Below the pieces are notes generated by a model. The model ran no database searches and had not been told where the DNA came from. It saw only the letters and a list, made by a program, of their open reading frames with translations. Position numbers and translations under genes: made by a program. From a virus, in IMG/VR virus record IMGVR_UViG_3300035034_001368, positions 1-20,377 of that record: a stretch of 20,377 bases of DNA, one strand, 5' to 3'. Positions 14,835-20,377 of the stretch are shown piece by piece. Each line of letters starts with the position of its first letter. The first letter of the stretch is position 1.

Positions 14835-16433
14835 TTAGTACTCGTGGTGACCTTTACGTTCTTTCCAATTAGCAAATCCAGAACCATGGTAGGTTGCTGG
14901 TTTCTTAAATGACTTAAGCTGATAATCTAGACTATTCTTATAATCTATTTCATCTTGCCTAGCTTTATATTTTCTACCTTCGTCGCTACTTCCTGCCATA
15001 GCCATGCCTACTAGGCCAGCACCTGCAAGAATGCCACCTCCTATAATAGCATGTTTTCCAGTCATTTTCGAAACTCTGTCTAAGATATTAGACTTAAGCT
15101 TCATCATTCCACTATCTACATTTTCTTTCTGAGTCTTTCCTCTAGCCATTGTGTTTGCCAAAAGAGAATCTGCTTCCTCGAATGCCTTTTGTCTAAACTG
15201 ATTTATTGCGCCTTCTAAAGTATGAGTTTGGCCTCCTATCCTAATCTTGTCGTTAAGTATTTGGTCTTCTATTCCTGTGGGGTCAATACCTGGTATATTC
15301 ATATTTCTATACTGTCTTGCTACATCTTGTATTGCTGCTCTTCTTTCTGATGTAGTAAACTCTGGGTATTCTCCAGTTGGAGATATTTGTTTGGTGGGCG
15401 AATAGGGGACTTCTACTCTTCCTTCTGTGTGCCTGTCAAAAACTGTAAATGTTCCTGTTGAAAGATAGTGCTCTAGCTTAATCTTGGTAAAACCATCTCT
15501 GTCTATCTCTTGAAATCTATTCCTTACAGAGGAAAGGAACTGTCTTGAGCTCTCATAATATTGTCCTGCATTAATTCTAGCAAGAGCCTGCTTACCCTCT
15601 GGCCTTATTTGTCCATCAGCAAGCTGTCCCTGTATTTTAGTAAGTTGCTTAAATATTTGCTGCTGTAACATTGCGTCAGACTTAGCGGTATGCTTCTCTG
15701 TACCTAGTCCCAATGCATAAGATAAAAACTCTACATTTGTACCAATATTAATTCTTTGCTTAGATAAGAAGCCTTGTGATGCAGCTTCAGCATATGTTGC
15801 CTTTGTGATGTCCATAAGGTCTACAGTAATAGCACCAGCACCTCTTCTGGTATCGATGGCGGCAGCATTATATTGAGACATCATGTTCTGATATGCAGCT
15901 CTAACTGGCTCGAAGTCACGAGTTCTTCCACTATAAGCATTATAAGCTTTTGATGCTGATCGACGTGCTTCAGTTACCTTAGGTGGTGTATCAAATAATC
16001 TATTGCTAAAACTTCCTCCTTCTGCATATGAGCCATACCTCATAACGTCACGTAACTCTGCAGCCTTTTCTTCCGGAAGGCCACTAAGTACGCTATTAAA
16101 GAATCTGTTTTCGAAGTTTGCGTTTTGGATTAGAACCATTGTGCTCTTGTTTATATCAGACAATGCTTCTTCTATTGCGGAAATGGTTTCTTGTCCAGCA
16201 CCTTTGTACAACTGATTCCAAGTCATACCCTTATAGGTCTCTGCACCCCATTCATTTAATATGGACCTCTTGAGAGCATCCATGGTGGGGAATTTATTTT
16301 GGTCTCTTGTAAACCACTCTTTGGTAGACTTCTCTTTTGCAGAACCTATAGACCATATTGAATCCTTTGCGGGATCCAGACCAGTTGTCTCTATATCTAG
16401 AGAGAGCATTTCTGATAAAGGAAAATCTATCAT
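14835..16433 (-). CDS. DEDD-family 3'-5' exonuclease domain with long virion-like C-terminal region
   Basis: The protein has 532 residues. The N-terminal 260 residues carry the DnaQ/RNase T-type exonuclease motifs. Exo I is LSLDIETTGLDP (Asp13, Glu15). Exo II is LIQNANFENRFF, with Glu108 where Asp is usual. A connecting VDLMDITKA follows. Exo III is LGLGTEKHTAKSDAML (His248, Asp253). Such enzymes remove nucleotides from the 3' end of DNA or RNA. The region between Exo II and Exo III is stretched by some 80 residues. The other half is not nuclease: a helical region, a Gly-rich hydrophobic helix at 461-481 (HAIIGGGILAGAGLVGMAMA) and a basic His/Gly-rich tail. It lies between the TnsA-like nuclease and a hydrophobic protein, just ahead of terL. 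It may act in packaging or travel with the DNA. Confidence 0.85.
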   Translation of the reverse strand: MIDFPLSEMLSLDIETTGLDPAKDSIWSIGSAKEKSTKEWFTRDQNKFPTMDALKRSILNEWGAETYKGMTWNQLYKGAGQETISAIEEALSDINKSTMVLIQNANFENRFFNSVLSGLPEEKAAELRDVMRYGSYAEGGSFSNRLFDTPPKVTEARRSASKAYNAYSGRTRDFEPVRAAYQNMMSQYNAAAIDTRRGAGAITVDLMDITKATYAEAASQGFLSKQRINIGTNVEFLSYALGLGTEKHTAKSDAMLQQQIFKQLTKIQGQLADGQIRPEGKQALARINAGQYYESSRQFLSSVRNRFQEIDRDGFTKIKLEHYLSTGTFTVFDRHTEGRVEVPYSPTKQISPTGEYPEFTTSERRAAIQDVARQYRNMNIPGIDPTGIEDQILNDKIRIGGQTHTLEGAINQFRQKAFEEADSLLANTMARGKTQKENVDSGMMKLKSNILDRVSKMTGKHAIIGGGILAGAGLVGMAMAGSSDEGRKYKARQDEIDYKNSLDYQLKSFKKPATYHGSGFANWKERKGHHEY

Positions 16434-16984
16434 TACTTAATAAGTTTAACCAGTCTTTTGTAATCTGCATCAGATTCAAATATATCCTTTTCTGTTATGA
16501 ATTCGAATGTGGTATTTTTAAGCCTTTTACTAATAAATAGTTTGCATCCAGCAGCTTTGGCTTGAACTTGTCTATTATTAACTAAGCCCGCTGGCTTAAT
16601 TTCTATTACTTTCATTGTTCCATCAGCATATAGGACTAATAGGTCAGGCCAATAGTTCCTGCTCACATTATTGTATCTGTACGGAACACAAAAAGGTTCA
16701 ACAATATAGCTGACTACATTTTTATCTTTTTCAAGTAAATGAAAGTATCCAAACTCATATGCGGAACGAAATACGAATTCCTTCTTATTCTTAGAAGACC
16801 AGAATTTGCCTTGCTTGTATCTACTTTTATTTTCGGTAGTACTAAAGCCTTTTTTCTTTAGAGACTTTATACTAACTTGCTTTTTCTTTCTCGCAATCAG
16901 TCTTTTTTTCTTAGACTGAGCTAGGCCTTTGCTCCTTGCTTTATCTACGTGTTTCTTATTTACTCTTCTCTTCTTCGGTGCCAT
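16433..16984 (-). CDS. TnsA-like PD-(D/E)XK endonuclease with very basic N-terminus
   Basis: The 183-residue protein begins with some 45 residues that are almost all Lys/Arg, a probable DNA-binding tail. The rest shows the PD-(D/E)XK nuclease core: Glu77 in FRSAYEFGYFHLL, the strand-turn VEPFCVPYRYN, then YWPDLLVLYADG (Asp114) and KVIEIKP (Glu128, Lys130), with KAAGCKLF following. This matches TnsA-type N-terminal endonuclease domains, which also occur in T4 gp4-like head completion nucleases. In a phage packaging cluster it would process DNA ends after packaging or complete the head. The start overlaps the upstream gene by 29 bases with no clean Shine-Dalgarno except the purine-rich overlap, so translation is probably coupled. 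The nuclease fold is well supported; the exact role is inferred. Confidence 0.8.
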   Translation of the reverse strand: MAPKKRRVNKKHVDKARSKGLAQSKKKRLIARKKKQVSIKSLKKKGFSTTENKSRYKQGKFWSSKNKKEFVFRSAYEFGYFHLLEKDKNVVSYIVEPFCVPYRYNNVSRNYWPDLLVLYADGTMKVIEIKPAGLVNNRQVQAKAAGCKLFISKRLKNTTFEFITEKDIFESDADYKRLVKLIK

Positions 16985-17927
16985 TAACTAAATCAACGTC
17001 AGTCGCACTTAAATGACCAATATCGTGCTTAATCTCATCAAGTTTCCTTTTTAGGTCGCTCATGCTTTGAGCACTTGAATTATTGGAATTTACGTTCGTC
17101 TTCAGTTTCGCCTTGTCTTTTCTTGTAGCCATAAGAGCTTCTAGCACTTTCATTCTTTTCGCTTTAATTTTTTCCTTCAATTCCCATGCTCTAGAGATTT
17201 CTTGATTAATAACTTCGTTACCTGCTGGGTCAAAACTAATTACGTCTTGCATTAACTCTTGATGGCCTTCTGCGAGATGTTCTGTAACTCTCTTTTCGTA
17301 AATGTTATATTCTGCCAGCTCACTTACCATATATATTTCGGTAAGGTTTTCTAAGTCTACTTCAAACTCATCTATATACTGCTTAGTCCAGAAGTCTATT
17401 AGTTGCTTCTCTACCAAGCATGGTCTGCCTAAAGGTATTTTATCTTCTTTCACATAGGGGCATGTTTGTGCAAAAGGACATTGGTGCCCCTTGCAGTTCA
17501 TAGGAACAGATGCATTTATTCCAGTTGTCATTGTTCTCATAGAAGCTGAGATTCTCTTTGCCTCATCTTCGGTGAATTGAATATCTTGATATTGAGATTG
17601 ATCTACTTGAAGCATATCAAAATATTTTGATTTACTTATTTCACCATTGTCAGACATGACAATCCCGTTAAGTCCTACAAAAGTAGAAACCTCTTTGGTC
17701 TGTTCATCGTCTGGAGTTTGCGCTACAGGCTTTTCGATTTTTACTGCTCCTTTTTCACTCTCAGGAGTCTCTGAATTTTCCTGCTTCTCTGTTGCGCCTT
17801 CTGATCCTTGTTCAACTTTCTTCTTTTCAAACCCTGACTTCTCGCTCTCTTTTTGAATTTCAGATGCTTTTTGCAGCATAGCTGCTATCTCGTCAGGTTT
17901 ATTTACATAGTCCTTTTCATTAGCCAT
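16956..17927 (-). CDS. Cys-cluster protein, candidate small terminase or DNA-recognition factor
   Basis: The protein has 323 residues. The first 80 are a low-complexity, charged Glu/Lys/Ser region, probably disordered. Residues 145-170 carry C145-x4-C150-x5-C156-x13-C170 in the pattern CPFAQTCPYVK then IPLGRPC, most likely a zinc or Fe-S site. After it comes a long helical region (about 175-270, for example LIDFWTKQYIDEFEVDLENL) and a C-terminal coiled-coil-like segment (SDLKRKLDEIKHDIGHL). No other small terminase candidate is seen in the window, and this gene opens the nuclease-terminase group, so a DNA-recognition role in packaging is plausible. That is inference; the family is not one I can name. 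The start at 17927 has AAGG about 13 bases upstream, a weak ribosome-binding site. Confidence 0.82.
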   Translation of the reverse strand: MANEKDYVNKPDEIAAMLQKASEIQKESEKSGFEKKKVEQGSEGATEKQENSETPESEKGAVKIEKPVAQTPDDEQTKEVSTFVGLNGIVMSDNGEISKSKYFDMLQVDQSQYQDIQFTEDEAKRISASMRTMTTGINASVPMNCKGHQCPFAQTCPYVKEDKIPLGRPCLVEKQLIDFWTKQYIDEFEVDLENLTEIYMVSELAEYNIYEKRVTEHLAEGHQELMQDVISFDPAGNEVINQEISRAWELKEKIKAKRMKVLEALMATRKDKAKLKTNVNSNNSSAQSMSDLKRKLDEIKHDIGHLSATDVDLVNGTEEEKSK

Positions 17928-17946
17928 AGATAATAATACCTTATGT

Positions 17947-18423
17947 TTAGTCCCATTCTACAGAAATCTTAGGATTTTGCAAGGTTTCTATGTATTCATA
18001 TAGCTTGTCTTGTGCTGCCTTAGAGCTACCAACGCCGTACTCTTTACCTATCATACCTCTTGTTAATCCTGGGGCAACACATCCATTTATTTGATACACC
18101 CAGTTTGCAGAATGAATCATACAGCCCCAACGCTGCCAATCCTCTTCCATGTCTTCAGGGCGTAAGAAGAGCCCCTGTGAAGGATTTACGATATACCACA
18201 TGTCATGACCATACTTAGGAGAAAACTCTTTTACGAGGTCGTGTACGCCCACAGGGAAGCATGACTCAGATGGCTTACCAACTGGAAATTCTGCACTTGG
18301 AATCCATGGCCTTTCCATAGAATAAACTTCTTGGTCACCAAATAGTATCTTTCCGTAGACAGCCCTATTGGCCCCTTCTGGCTGTTCTGACTCTCTTACT
18401 AGTCTAATTAGTTCTTCCGACAT
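17947..18423 (-). CDS. DUF5675-family protein
   Basis: The 158-residue protein carries the conserved motifs of the DUF5675 family, which is common in tailed phages. These are ERPW (residues 37-40), SCFPVG (54-59) and the signature HSANWVYQINGCVAPG (104-119), with His104, Asn107 and Cys115. The His...Gly-Cys arrangement recalls cysteine-dependent cell-wall enzymes such as L,D-transpeptidases, but no activity is established for the family as far as I know. A start at 18423 is clear, with a strong AGGAGAG seven bases upstream. It follows the phospholipase A2-like gene by nine bases, so the two are probably expressed together. A role at the cell envelope or in lysis is possible but unproven. Confidence 0.88.
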   Translation of the reverse strand: MSEELIRLVRESEQPEGANRAVYGKILFGDQEVYSMERPWIPSAEFPVGKPSESCFPVGVHDLVKEFSPKYGHDMWYIVNPSQGLFLRPEDMEEDWQRWGCMIHSANWVYQINGCVAPGLTRGMIGKEYGVGSSKAAQDKLYEYIETLQNPKISVEWD

Positions 18424-18432
18424 AAAGCTCTC

Positions 18433-18750
18433 CTATTTAAATATTCTTTCTTTTAATTCAGCAATTTTATAGCATAGATTTCCGAATCTTACACCAATGT
18501 AATATAAGCCAGATGTAAATTCACCTAACATCCAATGTTTTCCAGCTTCTTTAAATCTTTTCTTGATACATTTTCTGCAAGCTATATCTCCTGCTTTGTT
18601 GGCACTATTAGCCCAACTTAGGTCATGGTCTTTACAGCAATGTCCTATGTATACACCGAATATAGTATCAAGCGTAACTCTACTTAGGAACTTAGACAAT
18701 CCGTCATTGCCTGATGGACCACAATAGTCTGTATCATCTTTTTTAGTCAT
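18433..18750 (-). CDS. Phospholipase A2-like small protein
   Basis: The 105-residue protein has the main landmarks of the phospholipase A2 fold. YCGPSG (Cys10-Gly15) resembles the Ca2+-binding loop Y-C-G-x-G. HCCKDHD (residues 37-43) holds the CCxxHD active-site motif with His42 as base and Asp43 as Ca2+ ligand. AGD55 is the probable second active-site Asp, placed as in parvovirus-type enzymes. CRKC (Cys58, Cys61) adds further possible disulphide or metal partners. The C-terminal 30 residues are amphipathic (GLYYIGVRFGNLCY). PLA2 enzymes cleave the sn-2 ester of phospholipids. In a phage it could help disrupt the membrane at entry or release. There is no signal peptide. The start follows AGGT nine bases upstream. 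The family match is convincing; activity is inferred. Confidence 0.75.
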   Translation of the reverse strand: MTKKDDTDYCGPSGNDGLSKFLSRVTLDTIFGVYIGHCCKDHDLSWANSANKAGDIACRKCIKKRFKEAGKHWMLGEFTSGLYYIGVRFGNLCYKIAELKERIFK

Positions 18751-18751
18751 T

Positions 18752-19333
18752 TTAGTTACCTATACTTTCGATTGCCGCAATAGCAGCATCTCGTAATGAT
18801 TTAATTTCACTCTTACTATTAGCTGCTTTTATTTTTTTCTTTTTCCCATTTCTATGGCTTTCAATATCGGCATCTAAAATTGTTAACTGGTCTACCATCC
18901 CTAAAATAGTCAAAGCTGATTCTTGTCCTGTAGTCATTTCCTCTGCTAGTTTATAACTAGACACATAAGGATAATTTCCAACGAACGGAGAAGAGTTTGT
19001 TATCTCTTCTTCAGGGAATCCTGCATCTTTAAACTTCTGTGCTTCTAATCGTTTATTAATATAAGTTAAGTCAAGTCCAGGAGTTAAATATTCACCTTTC
19101 TTTTTAACAGCAACAGCATCAACCAGCCGCAAAGCCAACTCCCGCTCTCGTTCAACGTCATCAGATGATATATATATTTCCCACTTATCTTCATCTAATG
19201 CATGTTCACTACCGTCATACATAACAGCCATACCATCTCGTATATATTGACTATATTGGTAGTCAGATACACCATCCGTACACTTAAATAACGTATGTGG
19301 ATTTTGGTCAATTAATTCTTGCAGTGTAGCCAT
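18752..19333 (-). CDS. Possible tail-fibre assembly or tail-associated protein
   Basis: The protein has 193 residues from the ATG at 19331-19333, which shares a base with the upstream TAA stop (TAATG) and has AGGA eight bases before it. An in-frame ATG at 19351 would add six residues (199 in all) but lacks a good ribosome-binding site. The N-terminal half is mixed alpha/beta. The C-terminal part (DADIESHRNGKKKKIKAANS, then a Ser/Ala/Ile helix) resembles the 'IE..R..ak..I..A' helical pattern of several phage tail and fibre-assembly proteins. Its length and position directly after a tail-fibre gene also fit a Tfa/gp38-type helper. The family assignment is weak, and a structural role is equally possible. 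Confidence 0.78.
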   Translation of the reverse strand: MATLQELIDQNPHTLFKCTDGVSDYQYSQYIRDGMAVMYDGSEHALDEDKWEIYISSDDVERERELALRLVDAVAVKKKGEYLTPGLDLTYINKRLEAQKFKDAGFPEEEITNSSPFVGNYPYVSSYKLAEEMTTGQESALTILGMVDQLTILDADIESHRNGKKKKIKAANSKSEIKSLRDAAIAAIESIGN

Positions 19334-20377
19334 TATTCTTGTCCTGTCCATTCAATAACAATTTTTGAGTAGTCTCGGTATATGTCCCAAGAGTCTGCTG
19401 TATAATCATCAGCAGTAAGTCTTATCTTTGTTTGGTCAGCAACGGAATCTGTTATCTCGTAAGAACCATGAAGATTAAACTCTGAATTTTCATTATCATC
19501 GGGTGGTATATATCCCACAACACACCATGATTCGGGTACATCGACCCAACCCGCTCCGTTTTCGTTTCGTTCAAGTTCAGCTTTAGCTGCACCTTCGCCT
19601 CCAAAGTTAAGACTCAATTCTCCTTCAAGGTTATACCAAATTCTATAAATCCCTCCTGTTTTCTTTAAGGTGAATTCATTGCCAGAAAGTGTAACAATAT
19701 TAGTATCGGTAATATCTTCAGTACCGCCATTAAAAGCAACAACGATATCACCGTTTACAGTTTGTGTACCACTATTATCACACATTCTTTTATAGATTCT
19801 AGTTTTTTCATAAGTTGAAGGAATGCTGAGAATCGTTCTCACCTGAGCTGCTGTTAAATCTACTGGATCTCCAGTCCCTGCACCAGACGCTCTGCCTTTA
19901 ATAGTAGACTGGGCCATGTTTGCAAGTTTGGCATTCGTCACAGCATCATTTGTAATCGTTAGAGTCGTTGAGCCTGTAACGGCACCAGTATGTGTGGCAT
20001 TGGTAACTTTAGCATTGTTTGCAATAATTTCAGCACGTTTTGCGGATGACAACAATCCTGCTTCTGTTGCAGTAGCTTGTGGTAATACAACATCATCAGA
20101 ACTACCATCAGAATCAATTCCTAATGTAGTTCCTGTTTGTGTTCCTATACTTAATGACGTAGGTGTACTAGGACTTACTAAGGCATCTATGGCTTGTTTT
20201 ACTCGTTCAGCAGTCCATAACCTATCTGTGGTTGCTGTACCTGCTTCCGCTTCTGCTTGAGATACGGTATCGGGTAATGGGTCTAATGTATTCAGTACGT
20301 AATTTTCTACAGCAATTACTGCATCACGGACATCCTCGTGATTTGCTGCAACATAAAAGCCACATACAATAGTTCCA
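19333..20377 (-). CDS. Tail-fibre-like protein, 5' end cut by window edge
   Basis: The frame is open from the right edge (first complete codon ends at 20376) through 347 residues to the stop at 19333, so the N-terminus is missing. A TTG at 20053-20055 is not the start, because the frame continues upstream with typical fibre sequence. That upstream part reads QAEAEAGTATTDRLWTAERV, then KQAIDAL, a pattern common near repeats in phage tail fibres. The next part, ATATEAGLLSSAKRAEI, matches the 'ATet..GLlSaadKakl' fibre repeat. It continues with NATHTGAVTGSTTLTITNDA, KLANMAQSTIKGRASG and GTGDPVDLTAAQVRTIL, also widespread in fibres. The C-terminal 160 residues look like a beta-sandwich tip domain. 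It would contact the host receptor or form part of the baseplate appendages. Confidence 0.85.
   Translation of the reverse strand, partial: GTIVCGFYVAANHEDVRDAVIAVENYVLNTLDPLPDTVSQAEAEAGTATTDRLWTAERVKQAIDALVSPSTPTSLSIGTQTGTTLGIDSDGSSDDVVLPQATATEAGLLSSAKRAEIIANNAKVTNATHTGAVTGSTTLTITNDAVTNAKLANMAQSTIKGRASGAGTGDPVDLTAAQVRTILSIPSTYEKTRIYKRMCDNSGTQTVNGDIVVAFNGGTEDITDTNIVTLSGNEFTLKKTGGIYRIWYNLEGELSLNFGGEGAAKAELERNENGAGWVDVPESWCVVGYIPPDDNENSEFNLHGSYEITDSVADQTKIRLTADDYTADSWDIYRDYSKIVIEWTGQE

Noticed and set aside
16960-16984. Nuclear-localisation-like PKKRRV at the start of the TnsA-like nuclease
   Set aside because: It is part of a 45-residue Lys/Arg-rich stretch better explained by DNA binding; there is no reason to invoke a eukaryotic host.
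18424-18445. TATTTAAA-type A+T-rich stretch before the DUF5675 gene as a late promoter
   Set aside because: It differs from TATAAATA and overlaps the end of the upstream gene; the nearby AGGAGAG accounts for the conserved bases.
20053-20055. TTG as start of a 240-residue tail-fibre protein
   Set aside because: The frame is open to the right edge, and the upstream residues are typical tail-fibre sequence, so the true start is outside the window.
1-20377. CRISPR arrays, tRNA genes, insertion sequences, attachment sites
   Set aside because: No regularly spaced repeats, cloverleaf sequences, transposase or integrase motifs, or terminal inverted repeats were seen on either strand. I could not run a dedicated search.

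Overview
The window is a densely packed block of a tailed double-stranded DNA phage (Caudoviricetes) genome, or a prophage carrying the same module. It is A+T-rich. Every supportable gene lies on the minus strand, so the transcriptional order runs from position 20377 down to 1. The phage assignment rests on a large terminase with all ATPase and nuclease motifs, a portal, an S78-like prohead protease joined to a scaffold-like region, and an HK97-fold major capsid protein, in the canonical order. The host cannot be named from this sequence. I found no tRNA, integrase, lysogeny control gene, CRISPR array or insertion sequence, and no gene-free stretch longer than about 120 bases.

Layout in transcription order. 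Positions 20377-19333 hold the C-terminal part of a tail-fibre-like protein, cut by the right window edge, followed by a possible fibre-assembly partner (19333-18752). Next come two small accessory genes: a phospholipase A2-like protein (18750-18433) and a DUF5675-family protein (18423-17947). A DNA-handling group follows: a Cys-cluster protein that could be the small terminase (17927-16956), a very basic TnsA-like PD-(D/E)XK nuclease (16984-16433), a DEDD 3'-5' exonuclease domain on a long C-terminal region with a membrane-type helix (16433-14835), and a glycine-rich hydrophobic protein (14832-13897). The large terminase is at 13897-11819. Four probable virion genes (11819-8535) separate it from the portal (8535-6664), the protease-scaffold (6649-4937), an uncharacterised head-like protein (4917-3904) and the major capsid protein (3887-2664).

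The only substantial intergenic region (2546-2663) carries a strong intrinsic terminator after the capsid gene and promoter-like elements for the next group. That group comprises a small acidic protein (2545-1910), an Ig-like structural protein (1901-801), and a Trp-Pro-rich protein that runs off the left edge (799-1).

The genes together encode capsid construction and DNA packaging. Scaffold, protease, portal and capsid protein build the procapsid, the terminase fills it, and the associated nucleases probably trim or finish the DNA or travel in the virion. Six neighbouring pairs share a stop-start overlap of the form TAATG, which suggests strong translational coupling. The most notable points are a probable internal in-frame start that would make a separate scaffold protein, a Cys/His knuckle inserted inside the prohead protease, the exonuclease fused to a virion-like tail, and the phage-borne phospholipase A2-like gene.
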